Shown: positions 20,681 to 31,711, counted from the first letter of the stretch. The stretch is 64,000 nt of DNA from Siphonodentalium dalli (GCA_032622095.1 CP136063.1:86965980-87029979), one strand, 5' to 3'. A program made the numbers and translations. Notes: generated by a model from the sequence alone, not told the origin.

Positions 20681-21854
20681 ATCACACCATTAAAATAAAA
20701 TTATAAAGATAGCAATGCATACCAGGTTGATTGTCAGTCTGATTTATATCCAGACTCGGTCTCATTATTTTCAACTATGTCTGATGATACTGGCATTCTA
20801 ACTAATTTCAGAGATGAAGAAGGAATCCCCTTTTTTGAAAACTCATTAATATTCATGTATCCCAATAAGGCAATGTTTAACTGCGATACACACATAGATC
20901 TACACACGCGCGTCTGAGGTCATGCAAACATGCGAGAGTTTCACTCTTCCTCTAACCAATTTTCATGCAATAAGATACGCGTTTCAAGGTTTGCTTCACT
21001 ATACATGCATGATACAAGTTTCGCCATTCAGATGCTATATAATAAAGAATGAATGCCATGAAGATATAGCGATCAGCACACTATAATATTACAATAACAT
21101 GATTTTTGAGGGCGCTTTGTTTTAATAACGGCCTGGCAGGAATTATTAACAGCCCAAGGGCCTATAAGCAGCCTGATGGCTGTTAATCATTCCAGAGGGC
21201 CATTAATAAACCATAATGCCCGATACAATAATGTTATTACTATTATTACCACATATTTGACCCAATTGAGGATTCAGTGCCAGTGGAATACTGAAGTAGA
21301 TTAAGAGAGAGATATTTCCAAGAAAATTTAAATTTAATATAATTTGAACACTAACTAAATTAAACTTTAACACTACATGTAAGTTAACAATCATTTGTAG
21401 TGGATGCGAATTGAGCTGTCGTGAAATGTGGCCCCAGCCATGACACTTGTTGCGAGTAATTTCCAATCATAAAACCACTACAGTGTCGGGAAAAATATGG
21501 TACATCTTTCCATAATTTTCTTGAATTAAACATGGTAAGTCGGATGTTGAAGGAATGTAACTCGCGTGATAATAAACAAGATCTAACTTCCGGTCAGTTG
21601 CCGGGTCGGCGGTCAAATAATGAACAGAGCTTCTCATTATCGGCCCATGGCTAGGTGTTTTTGTAACAATACATTATTTGGAACACTGCGAAAAACACTA
21701 TTAATGGTCTGAAGAACGCCCTATAAAGTGGTATTAATTAATATTATTGAGCTGTACCGCAGTCATGTTGCTTCATCTCCTTATTTAGAATAAGCACTTG
21801 ACAATTTACTATACGATCACTCTAAGTTGTAATGATCTTTATGTGGCACGTGAC
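20681..21854. other. Unassigned intronic sequence with one small palindrome
   Basis: About 21130-21205 contains an inverted pair, GGCCTGGCAGGAATTATTAA against TTAATCATTCCAGAGGGCC. Otherwise nothing is recognised. Confidence 0.35.
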
Positions 21855-22082
21855 TTAACCCTTTGAGTGCCAGGTCCGATTTTTGTATCAACCCATATAC
21901 CCTGTGCCAATGCATTCTCTTATATATGCGAGTCGACCATAGGTCGCCTCGCATATATAAGACAATGCATTGGCCTAACAATTTTTCATCATTTGTTATT
22001 ATTTTTTACAATTTTTTACAATTTTAATAAATTTTTTTAAATCTAAAAAAAAGGGCCGATTTTACAGACTGTAAAGGGTTAA
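21855..22082 (+). mobile_element. Family E TTAA MITE (E3)
   Basis: TTAA lies at 21855 and 22079. The left terminus is the exact CCCTTTGAGTGCCAGG; the right terminus is decayed (ACTGTAAAGGG). One hairpin module is present with one G-to-C change near its foot (AAGACAATGC). Confidence 0.88.
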
Positions 22083-22669
22083 TATCCGTAGGTTAGGAGA
22101 AAATACTAACTAGATTTAACCAATTTTGAATATCTTTGAAAATACAACTCTATTATGTATACCTGTTCTGTTTGATCATTCCCCAATTATGAATAAATGT
22201 ATGTTAGTTTTTATTTTGAACATACCGGTACAACGTTTGGTCAGATAAGATACGCGATGCTAACATGTAGTTTATTTGATAACTTCATTAGATGGCAGTC
22301 AAATACCGCGGATGTGGCTTGTATGAATAAGTGAATATTAATTGAATTTGCAGGAAGCTATTCATTGGTCAAGCAATGCATCTTTTGCTGCGCATTGGCT
22401 TGATTTCTCCCAATTGAAATAATTTTAACCATGAGAGTCCTTAGACCGTAACTTAATTGAAATGAAACAGGGTCTAATTTTATTTAGACTGGTTGATTGT
22501 TAACTATGGTGCTTATAATAGATTCTTGTTCTGATTTAAAATCGTTAATGTCGTCAATCTTTGATACACACAGAGCAAAGATGAATAAAGTGTGTGAGAA
22601 GCCATTATTTGTTCTGTTTGTTTGAGTTTGGGTGTGACATATATTGTTCCTATTTTTAGTAACTCACGC

Positions 22670-23040
22670 TCATTAAAGGACACAATCCGAATTAACGCTC
22701 GCAAATTACTATTTCCTTGGCTTTGGGGTAAACAATATTTGATTCGAGTCGTGGAACCCACCCAACAAATCTCAGAGTGATCAGATATCGATGTTTGAAA
22801 TCTATTTTGTTAATTTTAAAACAGTCGATGAGAAGAACTTATCTGACCAAATTGCAGATGAAGATCGATAACTCTAAAAAATCCAGTGGCTTTTTTGTTT
22901 CAGATATTTGACAAACCGACAAAATTTCGTTGAACAAAACAAAACGTTGATAAATAACAGGTTTTGGGCAATTTTATACTATAGTTGACTGTGGTTAGCA
23001 TTATTTTTGGGCAATTAATTGATTCTAACAACTGAAGTGG
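22670..23040 (+). repeat. Dispersed repeat U, copy 1
   Basis: Collinear with 31250-31600 over about 370 bp. Both contain TAAACAATATTT, GTGATCAGATATC, GTTGATAAATAACA and GTTAGCATTATTTT in the same order. No termini or ORF were found. Confidence 0.7.
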
Positions 23041-23149
23041 CATTTAAAAAAAAACATTTGCTGTTGGAATCTGATGATATGATGGTGACCGTCAAATGGG
23101 ATTGAGTACCTTTAAATACTGCCTTCGGGATTCCGATAGCAATGCCTCG

Positions 23150-23420
23150 GACCAATGAAATGGAGGGAATCCCATCAATACAGAAAAAAAATCTCTATGA
23201 GAGATCGAGAGACGTACAGTAATGCTCTAAGTAATCGACTCCTTAAACACAGCAGAATTATGGGTAACTTTTCAGGATGAATGGCAACAAGCCATATTTC
23301 CGACTAAATCCTGAAATGTTACCCATAATTCTGCTGTGTTTAAGGAGTCGATTACTTAGGGCATTACTGTAAATCTGATCAGATTATCGTCGGCTTTTCA
23401 AAGAGACTGGTGTCAGCTTT
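23150..23420 (+). repeat. Dispersed repeat X, copy interrupted by H8
   Basis: The left flank has AAATCTCTATGAGAGATCGA and GAGACGTA; the right has TAAATCTGATCAGATTA and GGCTTTTCAAAGAGA. Removing the H element and one TA gives the order found at 20587-20680. Confidence 0.8.
23217..23369. mobile_element. Family H palindromic MITE, shortened (H8)
   Basis: The 153-bp copy is flanked by TA at 23215 and 23370. The central part of the left arm is deleted (TTTTCAGGATGAATGGCAAC). Both arms carry AAACACAGC / GCTGTGTTT and AGTAATC / GATTACT variants. Confidence 0.92.
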
Positions 23421-23454
23421 ACAGATTTTTTTCAAACCAAATTGTGTTAACATT

Positions 23455-23790
23455 CAGGCCTGAAAATATGATGCCAGACATTTGCAGAATGAGGTCCCCA
23501 GAGGGTGAACTTAGTGATGCTACACAGCGGGCTAGCATCACTAAATTTTGCTTAAGCCTCATCTGCAAAGCAACTTTACTATAAACTTAACAAGTATTTT
23601 TTTATTTTCTTTAAACAGTTCTTTTTCTTTTTTTAGTTTAGTTTCTTTATATGACTATATCTCCAAATTGGCAGACAACACACCAGAGGATGAATTTTGT
23701 GATGCTAGCCCAATGTTTGGGGTAGCGTCACTAAAGTCACCCTCTGGAGACCTCATTCTGCAAATGCACGGCACAACATTTTCAGGCCTG
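23455..23790. mobile_element. Family G hAT-like MITE (G4)
   Basis: The element begins CAGGCCTGAAAATATG and ends ACATTTTCAGGCCTG. The flanks TTAACATT (23447-23454) and TTGACATT (23791-23798) match at seven of eight positions, an 8-bp target duplication. The first hairpin is truncated; the second is more complete. Confidence 0.85.
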
Positions 23791-23879
23791 TTGACATTGA
23801 TTAGCGAATGTGAATTTTTGTTTTTACCACAGAGGAGATAGAGTTTCTGGCTCTCATTTCCTGATATTCAAGGTGCTGA

Positions 23880-23960
23880 AGAAGAAAATATATCAAGATA
23901 ACTATAAAAATGAAATATATCAAATAAAATATATCAAGATAACTATAAAAATCAAACAAA
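23880..23960 (+). repeat. Tandem duplication, ~47 bp
   Basis: ATATATCAAGATAACTATAA occurs at 23888 and 23930 with AT-rich filler between, so a short unit is duplicated. Confidence 0.55.
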
Positions 23961-24212
23961 TCAGTGAAAGAATATGTACCGATATATCAAATATGTAATG
24001 CCCACCTGCCCAAATGTGAGAATTTGTACAACAAGACAACAGCCTACAAGAGGTGGGGATAGAGGGAGGCTACAAACACATGCAAGACAGGAATCAGGAA
24101 TCCTTCAACGGGACAATGCCACTCAGGGCTCGAAATATTCACCTTTATACCACGATCGCCTATCTTATTATATAAATAAAGCCAACTGTTTAAATTTTAC
24201 ATTTAATCAACA

Positions 24213-24500
24213 CCTTCGCAGAGTGGATTAAACTTTCTCCATACAATTTGAACGGAAAAGTGTTTATCCATCGCATTGTAAAGATCGTGGCATAAACTTT
24301 GCAGAGTGGATTAAACTTTCTCCATACAATTTGAATGGAAAAGTGTTTAACCATCGCATTGTAAAGATCGTGGCATAAACAAAATATACGCATAGTGTTT
24401 CTGAATAACAAATTTAATCCATGGTGCTCGTGGTGTAAATCGCCAATCCCACTCGTGGATTAAATTTGTTATTCAGAAACACTATGCGTATATTCTATAT
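24213..24500. repeat. Direct duplication followed by an inverted pair
   Basis: A ~85-bp unit (GCAGAGTGGATTAAACTTTC to GATCGTGGCATAAAC) occurs twice in tandem. It is followed by ATATACGCATAGTGTTTCTG + AATAACAAATTTAATCCA, whose complement returns at 24454-24496 after a ~37-bp loop. Confidence 0.75.
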
Positions 24501-24710
24501 GTCCACCAGTCATTGACAGGTATGCGAGATTAGTCTGGCTGGAGAGGTCAGGTTATAACATTTTCAGATATTTGCAGTTTTGGACCAGGAACCAGTCTAT
24601 TCAACAGGAGACATTGAGTGCGAAAATATAAACAGCCATGATGAGAGTGCAGAAATGACAGACGACAGCTACATGTAGATAGCAATATCAACCTTGAGAC
24701 AAAAATCAGT

Positions 24711-24764
24711 GAGAGCTTTCCGATGAATGGCAGCAAGCCATATTTCCGACTAAATTCTGAAAAT
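24711..24764. mobile_element. Family H fragment (H9)
   Basis: Only one inner arm remains: GAGAGCTTTCCGATGAATGG through TTTCCGACTAAATTCTGAAA. Neither TA end is present. Confidence 0.75.
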
Positions 24765-25338
24765 AGGAAATAACTCTACCTGTCTCATGTGACAGGAAGA
24801 AATTTGAGAACATTTCGAGCCCTGATGCCAGTGTTTGTTCTTTTTTTTATTGGTTCATTAGACTTCACGACGTAGGTTTTCTGGGTGGAGGAAAAAGACC
24901 ATGCAGAGGGTTAATTTTACACGAGAAATCTCAACTGCACATACAAATCACTATGAAAGTGGATTAAAACAAAGAATATTAAATTGAAATGTCATAAGAA
25001 TGTTACTGCAATGTGAGATATCCAAGAATGAAAGGAACTAAAAAAAACATAATCCAACATTAAAATATGTATAGACATAATAGTGCTGAAAGTTTATCAT
25101 GCAAATAATACCTGTGTTAAACAACATCTATGAGTTATATCACCTTGTACATGTACATGCTTCACTTATCAATCAAATATTCATATTACGTCAGAGGGAA
25201 ATACGATACAATCAATTTCTAAAAAGTGAGGAGCAAATTTTTTCTTATCTGTAGGTCCTATTTTTTACTTTCGCAACAATATTCTGCAGTAAAATGTTGC
25301 TTAATATTTATTTTCCACCGATACATTGAGGAACTGAA
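24765..25338. other. Unassigned AT-rich intronic sequence
   Basis: No feature was recognised between the H9 fragment and C6. Confidence 0.35.
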
Positions 25339-25562
25339 TTAACTCTTTCTTTACAAAATTCTCATTGACGAGCATTTTCCCTTAGGAAATGTTCAGATAA
25401 TAAGTTCAACAAACGGCCATAAGCGGTTTGTTGAAGTTACTATCTGAATATTTCCCACCAACGAATACGATTCCTTCTGCACTTTTTATTGTCTCTCGTT
25501 TGATCATATTTCCTGATCATACCTTCAGATGAATAATAGACCCTTCCAATAAATATACTTGC
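25339..25562 (+). mobile_element. Family C TTAA MITE, right end missing (C6)
   Basis: It starts TTAACTCTTTCTTTACAAAAT and includes a good AAGTTCAACAAACGG / CGGTTTGTTGAAGTT inverted pair. It stops after AATAAATATACTTGCAGG with no TTAA end. Confidence 0.75.
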
Positions 25563-25681
25563 AGGAACCATCATCATTTTTCATATGTAATATGTGGGCC
25601 CAGTTCTTTTGGGTCGAGTTCAATTCGGAAATAAAACTTTTTTTATCGTGGGTGAGATCTTGGATTTCTATCGATATCCTA

Positions 25682-25781
25682 TAGTAATGCCCTAAATAAT
25701 CGACTCCTTAACCACAGAAATCCTGAAAAGTTACCCATAATTCTGCTATGGTTGAGGAGTCGATTATGTAGGACATTACTG
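25682..25781. mobile_element. Family H palindromic MITE, 100-bp derivative (H10)
   Basis: The whole central hairpin is deleted: AACCACAGAAATCCTGAAAA joins left outer arm to right inner arm. The ends are TAGTAATGCCC and GGACATTACTG with TA flanks. Confidence 0.85.
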
Positions 25782-25950
25782 TATGTAATAGATACAAACA
25801 ATACACACAGTTATTGACAAGTTACATGCAGTGACAACAAATCTTGAATATATGCTTTTTTCTATAAAATACCTTTTCTTCACTTTTAGCCATTATCTGA
25901 ATGAGATATGGATATATGCTAGAGATGGATACGTTATGAATAAATTATAA

Positions 25951-26201
25951 TTTACCCCTTCCATGACTGGAGCTTCCTGAAATTTAGCAAAAACACTGTG
26001 CCAATGCATTCTCTTATATATGCGAGTCTCCCATAGGGAGCCTCGCATATATAAAACAAAATAGATTGGCCTAACAATTTTTACCTTGACCAAGTAAGCC
26101 AGTGCATTCTCTTAGATATGCGAGACTCCATATGGGACGCTCGCATATATAGAGAATGCACTGGCAAAGGATCTGTGCGGCTTCTGTCATGAAAGGGTTA
26201 A
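25951..26201 (+). mobile_element. Family A TTAA MITE (A5)
   Basis: The left target has mutated to TTTA (25951) and the right TTAA is at 26198. The termini are CCCCTTCCATGACTGGAGCT and GTCATGAAAGGG. Both hairpin modules are present with mild decay. Confidence 0.87.
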
Positions 26202-26301
26202 ATGGTATATCATTTAGAGGTTTCTGTTTAAAAATAAAATTTTATAGTTTTTGAGACTAGGAAACAGGGATGGGAGGTTCTTGTCGCACACAAACCATAT
26301 A

Positions 26302-26357
26302 CAGTAATGCCCTAAATAATCGACTCCTTAAGGAGTTGATTATTTAGGGCATTACTG
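26302..26357. mobile_element. Family H micro-element, 56 bp (H11)
   Basis: Only the outer 28 bases of each arm remain, joined at CTCCTTAAGGAG, giving a near-perfect 56-bp palindrome from CAGTAATGCCC to GGGCATTACTG between TA dinucleotides. It is the shortest H derivative in the window. Confidence 0.9.
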
Positions 26358-26450
26358 TATGAAGAACTTTCATTATACAATTTGACAAGATAATGCTTGT
26401 AGCGCTTAACCAAACGTTTTGATTTAAGATACTTCTAAACATTACATCTC

Positions 26451-26510
26451 TTAACCCTTTCAGTGCCAAGTCCGATTTTTGTATCCACCCATATTTCCTG
26501 GATCATTTTT
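26451..26510 (+). mobile_element. Family E left terminus without its usual interior (E4)
   Basis: TTAACCCTTTCAGTGCCAAG, then TCCGATTTTTGTATCCACCC, match the first ~45 bp of family E. After CATATTTCCTG the family hairpin module is absent and a different palindrome follows. No matching right terminus was found. Confidence 0.7.
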
Positions 26511-26511
26511 C

Positions 26512-26609
26512 AAATTTATTGATTATAATAATGTGATTGATACATTGATGGAAAGAGCTCTAAGAGCTCTTTCCATCAATGTATCACATTATTATAATCA
26601 ATAAATTTC
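26512..26609. repeat. 98-bp near-perfect palindrome beside E4
   Basis: The left arm AAATTTATTGATTATAATAA with TGTGATTGATACATTGATGG turns over at GAGCTCTAAGAGCTC. The right arm repeats its complement except for one TGAT duplicated in the left arm. It is unrelated in sequence to the A/D/E module. Confidence 0.85.
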
Positions 26610-26934
26610 TGGTATAAAATTTATACATACAATCAAATTGGGACAATAACGGCTCGCAGTGCATAGCAAGCAGAATAACTCTATTTCTATCATCTCTATC
26701 TGAGATAGTGTGAATGCCTCGTAACCAACGGTTCTAAAAGTAGTAATGCAAAATTGTCACAAATGATATTAGAAAATATTTATATAAAATCAATAGAAGC
26801 GTTTCCAGACAGGTGTCATCGACTCATGTTTAATATTTTATACTCCGGAAACTATATAAAACTTATTTAGAAATAGATTGATCATTAACTGGCATATCCG
26901 GATGCAAAAAAACTATATTCCATGTTCTGAGAAA

Positions 26935-27379
26935 CAAGCCTGCAAATAGTGTGTCTGTCATTTGCAGAATGAGGTTCCCAGAGGGTGAATTTAGTGACAC
27001 TATCCCACACTGTGGGCTAGTATCACCAAATTCACCCCTGGAAACCTCATTCTGCTGAGGCCTTCACTGCTGTGAGACACCTAGTGATCAGATTGAAGTT
27101 CCCCAGTTGAAGTTGGTGATGTTCACCCATCAGTTACCTCGATTAGTCATTTTATATACTGCAAATTAGGGGATAAAGAAAATTCCCAGAAGGGAAAAAG
27201 TAACTAAAAACAATGTTAATGCGAGTCAATAAATATTTCCCAGAAGATGAGGCCTAAGCAGAATGAGGTCCCCAGATGGTGAATATGGTGAAGCTAGCCC
27301 ACTGTGCGGGATAGCATCACTAAATTCACCCTCTGGGAACCTCATTCTGCAAATGACAGACACACTATTTGCAGGCTTA
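26935..27379. mobile_element. Family G hAT-like MITE (G5)
   Basis: Runs from CAAGCCTGCAAATAGTGTGT to GCAGGCTTA. The flanks CTGAGAAA and CTGAGACC agree at six of eight positions. Two hairpins flank a core with GTTCACCCATCAGTTACCTC and GCAAATTAGGGGATA. Confidence 0.82.
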
Positions 27380-27837
27380 CTGAGACCATTAGTCATAAAA
27401 CTTGTTGGTCACTTAATTGATTTTAATATACAATTGGCGTGTCTTTCATGGTGAAGTAAAAACTTCTAGCGAAACACAAGTGAACTGAGTGGCGCTAGTT
27501 TCTTGTATGTTATTTGCAATTAGACTACATTTCATGTCGGAGATTTTACTGTCCAGTAAATCACGATGAGCCCAGGTATAATGAGAGAGCGAGGACAGCT
27601 ATTATCGAACAAACATGGCGGGTAATGAGCACGACTATCATCACGGCGATCGTGAACGGTCTATATACTCCCACCAGATCAATAGGACGTGATATACTGC
27701 TTCATTAGCTATATCAGTTGGAATAATTATATAAGATTGATAATGTGTCCTTGAACGCACGAGCCATCGATCTGACGCTATTCTGAATATCTGTCCATTC
27801 TTCATAATCTCAGGAACAAACTGATGCATTCAGGTCT
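27380..27837. other. Unassigned intronic sequence
   Basis: No supported feature. Small ORFs here overlap on both strands and show no domain. Confidence 0.35.
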
Positions 27838-28541
27838 CAAAATATGGTGCTGATAATTTATAGAATGAGATCCCTCAGAAGGTGAATTTAGTGACGCTAC
27901 CCCGAACAGCAGCTAGCATCACTCTGGGGATCTTATTCTACTTAGGCCTCATCTTCTCTAGGAAGTATCTTTATCCTCAAAATGTTATATAAAGTTCCTG
28001 TTTCTTTTTTAGTTCAGTTTCTATATATCACCAAATTGGCAAACGACACAATGCATACTCGAGGCAAACAGTGGGTGCACATCACCATCTAGCAACTCAA
28101 ATCTGAGTCTAGGTCTCCATAGCAGGTGAGGTCCCAAGAGGATGAATTTGGTGATGCTAGCCCAATGTGTGTGGTAGCATCACTAAATTCACTCTCTGGG
28201 GACCTCATTCTACTGCTTAGTCTTCAACTGCTATGGGAGACCTAGGATAAGACTAAAGTTCCCCAGATGAAGTTGCTGATGTTCACCCATTAGTCACCTC
28301 GATACTGCTCGATATGTAATTTATCTTCTGCAAATTAGGGGATATAGAAACTGAACAGATGGGAAAAGTAACTAAAAAACAATGTTAATTTGAGACTATA
28401 GATACTTCCCAGAAGATGATGCCTAAGTAGAATGTAGTTCCCAAAGGGTGAATTTGGTGATGCTAGCCCGGGATAATATCACTAAATTCACCCTCCGAGT
28501 CCTCATTCTGCAAATGACAGACACACTATTTCAAGGCTTGT
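27838..28541. mobile_element. Compound family G element with three hairpins (G6)
   Basis: The left part is of the AATATGG-end subfamily and the right part ends TTTCAAGGCTTG. Three GGTGAATTTRGTGATGCTA hairpins are separated by both known core types (ATATCACCAAATTGGC and GCAAATTAGGGGATA), as if two G elements had fused through a shared hairpin. Confidence 0.72.
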
Positions 28542-29098
28542 TCATTAGCTATATCAGTCTTGGAACAATTATGTGAGTTCATTGAACGTTATTCTGACGA
28601 GCTCTAGAGAAGCATGGCATACACCTACGGTCAGTAGGTCTCATCGGATCAATAGGATGTGACTGCTTCATGAGCTATATCAGTCTCGGAACAATTATAT
28701 AAGATTGGCTATGAGTCCTTGAACTCACAGGTCATTGAGCTGAAGTTATTCAGAATGTGTCTGTACTCGGACCGCGTTAATTCATATTGTCAAGGACAAA
28801 CTGACCCATTTTAAATCAGGGATGCCGAAAGAAAATTATTTTTGACTGTCCCTTATAAAATAGATAATTGTATGGTTGTATCAAGCACATGCAAGTTGTT
28901 GTTAGCTAAATCTGACATGTGCAAGGGTTTTAAACCTTTGTGTGGTCCCAAAAATACAACTTGATTTCTTGTGGCTTTATTTGTGATTAGTATGAATTCA
29001 AAAGAGGCGAAACGGTCCTTTAGAGAAATAGACCTGGATATTGTTAGCTATATTGAACTTATTTGGTAAAAATAGTAAATAATCATTTAAATCTTTGT
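28542..29098. other. Unassigned intronic sequence
   Basis: Contains a repeated ~45-bp stretch (AGCTATATCAGTCT with GGAACAATTAT) at about 28551 and 28671; a related version lies at 27706. Nothing else is evident. Confidence 0.4.
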
Positions 29099-29401
29099 TT
29101 AACCTCTTCGCTGCTAAATGACGTTATGACGTCATGTGCTGGGCTGTTGACATTATTGCCATTTTCCATAAAAATTGACTCATTTGAAAGGCAATTATCA
29201 TTTACAATCGTGGAACATCATACTCTGTTTGAAACTTCGAGATACAGTTATTCCGATGCATCAATCTCTGAGTTCCAGCTATATGATTAATGGCCTACTG
29301 CTAGTGTGTTGAAGAAGGTCCGTAGTACCTACGAACCATATAGCACATATGCACTTTTACATCCATAATAGTTACGGACGTCATAGCAGTGAAGAGGTTA
29401 A
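29099..29401. mobile_element. TTAA-flanked element M
   Basis: TTAA lies at 29099 and 29398. The inverted termini are CCTCTTCGCTGCTA and TAGCAGTGAAGAGG, and a GACGTTATGACGTCATG palindrome lies near the left end. It is the only copy in the window and has no coding sequence. Confidence 0.8.
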
Positions 29402-29766
29402 GCAAAATATTTACGTTAGCATTATATCAGCAAAAATAATTTGCTCAAATATTAGCCTTGCATAAACAATGTAGATGGAAAATTCTAAACATACATGTAG
29501 GTAGCATTGCAGATACCATCGATATATAATATACATGTGGGTAGCATTGCTGGGTTTTTGTTTCAATTCCTGGACATTGACTCATTTCAGAACAGAATAG
29601 GACAATCTGTTTAGGAATATAAAGGTTAAATATCACAAGAACCAGGAAAGATTGAAATAAATATCTTGAGCAAACTTTCTATAATACAAAAAATAACAGC
29701 AGAAAAATTCAAAATCTAGATGATAAAATAAAGCAGCGAGATTGATGAGCGATCATTATTACGTAC

Positions 29767-29881
29767 CATTTCTTTGTCCGTCTGAGACTTCGGAATAAGG
29801 TGGCACTGCAGTACGAGGTAGCCCATGTATGTTCCAGCCAACTTCCCTTTCTCTTTAAGCGCCAATCTTATTTCCTTTGGA
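29767..29881 (-). CDS. MCTP: MCTP exon: end of the first C2 domain (C2A) and linker
   Basis: The acceptor TAATTCCAG lies just above 29881 and the donor GTACGTA just below 29767. The 115 nt enter in phase 2 and leave in phase 0. The reading has PKEIRLALKEKGKLAGTYMG, then YLVLQCHLIPKS and QTDKEM. The first base completes the Thr codon begun in the previous exon. The strand YLVLQCHLIPKS corresponds to the last beta strand of C2A, and PKSQTDKE to the conserved start of the C2A-C2B linker of MCTPs. The next exon in phase is 21.6 kb away at 8209. Confidence 0.9.
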
Positions 29882-30099
29882 CTGGAATTAGATTATTATT
29901 CTTATTATTATTATAAAATTCATTTCAAATGCATTCCACAGTCAATTAGTTACAATGCGCGTACAAAATAGAAAAATCCTACACAAAAAACTAAATATCA
30001 TTTTGTACTTGTAGCCTGCTAGGAGCTAAGATGTAACAGTATTGTAGTATGTACAAAATAAAAATCCTACACCAACTAGAATGGAAAATCCGGAAAAAA

Positions 30100-30330
30100 A
30101 CAATTGAAATCTCAGTTGAATGCCCTCATAGTAGTGAACATCCATACCAAATTTCAATCAGATTCGTCAAACGGTGGTGGAGATGGTGGTGGAGATATCT
30201 GCCTGTAAGGATGGACGGACAGAAAAACGGAGGAATAGATGTCTGGATGGACAGATGGATGGAAGAACGGATGGATGAGGTCAATCCAGTATACCATGGG
30301 GGGTATAAAAACAAATATAAAGTTCAGATG
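30100..30330 (+). repeat. Dispersed repeat T, copy 1
   Basis: Contains GTAGTGAACATCCATACCAA, ATTTCAATCAGATTCG and GATATCTGCC followed by a GGATGGAC-rich run. The same order occurs at 59080 and 59250. Confidence 0.65.
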
Positions 30331-30603
30331 GCAATTGGCAAGATGAAGAGTATAGATTGATCACCTTGATAATGCTCATAAACATTGGCACGATGTCAGC
30401 CTGTTGTGGACCGAAACTATCCAGGACAGCTTTCTGAATGGTGGGATAGCGATCACCAGCTTTATATCACTAAGTAATGATCTCTTTATAATACACAAAA
30501 ACCGAATCCATCAACATCCATAAATTCATGTAAGAACAATTCAGGAACATGTATCTATCATCTGCTCCAACAGCAAAGGCATGTAGAGATCACAATCGGT
30601 ATT

Positions 30604-30978
30604 CAAGTCTGCAAATAGTGTGTCTGTCATATGCAGAATGAGGTCCCAAGAGGGTGTATTTAGTGATGCTATCCCGCAGAGCGGGATAGCATCACCAAAT
30701 TCACCCTCTGGGGACCTCATTCTGCTTATGTCTCAAATGCTATGGAAGACTTAAGATCAGATTAAAGTTTACCCAGTTGAAGTTGGTGATGTCCACCCAT
30801 TATAGTCACCTCAATTATGCATTTTATCTTCTGCAAATTAGGGGTATAGAAACTTCCAAGAAGGGAAAAAAGTAACAAAAACAGGCCTATTAAAGCAGAA
30901 TGAGGTCCCCAGAGGGTGAATTTGGTGATGGTAGCCTGCTAAATAGCATAAAAAAACTCACCCTCTGGGGACCTCAAT
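30604..30978. mobile_element. Family G hAT-like MITE, right end missing (G7)
   Basis: Starts CAAGTCTGCAAATAGTGTGT. It has a complete first hairpin and a second one with an altered loop (GGTAGCCTGCTAAATAGC). It breaks off after GGGGACCTCAATGGG. Confidence 0.8.
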
Positions 30979-31249
30979 GGGAATGCTTATTAGAGTTAGC
31001 GTAATCAGTTCATGACTGTGTATTAAATACAGGAAAGTAGTTTGACTGAAGTGGACTACATGGACATGGTCTATTTCAATGCATATATTCTCAAAACCGG
31101 ATATGAAAATTTGAACAGCTTTATATAAATCAGAAGGTTAGGAAGGGGTGGGTACAAAGGTTAATAGTATTCAAAAGGGTCTTCATCTTTATTTTCAAAT
31201 CAACCAAACTAACAATGTAGCTTGTGCCATTGCTTATAAAACAGTTAAA

Positions 31250-31600
31250 GATGCGTTATCCGATTAAAGACCCCTAAATTACTAAAAAAATTTGGCTTCA
31301 GGGATAAACAATATTTTATTTGAATCAAAGAACCCACTCATTAATGCTCAGTGATCAGATATCAATTTTTAAAATCTGTTATTTCTCAAGATATGTACTT
31401 ATTTTCACCTGACAAATATTTGTCAAACCCACCAAATTGCGGATGAAGATGGATAGCTCTAAAATCAAGTGGTAATCGTGATAACACGGCCATATTTCGT
31501 TGAACAACATGTTGATAAATAACACATTTTGGGAAATTTTATACCATAGTTGACAGTGGTTAGCATTATTTTGTTGTAATTAATCGATTCTGATAACTAA
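31250..31600 (+). repeat. Dispersed repeat U, copy 2
   Basis: Partner of 22670-23040 in the same orientation. It has a deletion around AGAACTTATCTGACC and an insertion near GTAATCGTGATAACACGG. Confidence 0.7.
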
Positions 31601-31711
31601 AGCCCAAGGCTGTCCATCGTCACTAACATAATAAGTCTTACACATAATATGGAACGGATCTGTATAGAGTGGCCATCAGAAATAAAAACATAATTTGATT
31701 GGGCCATTGAC

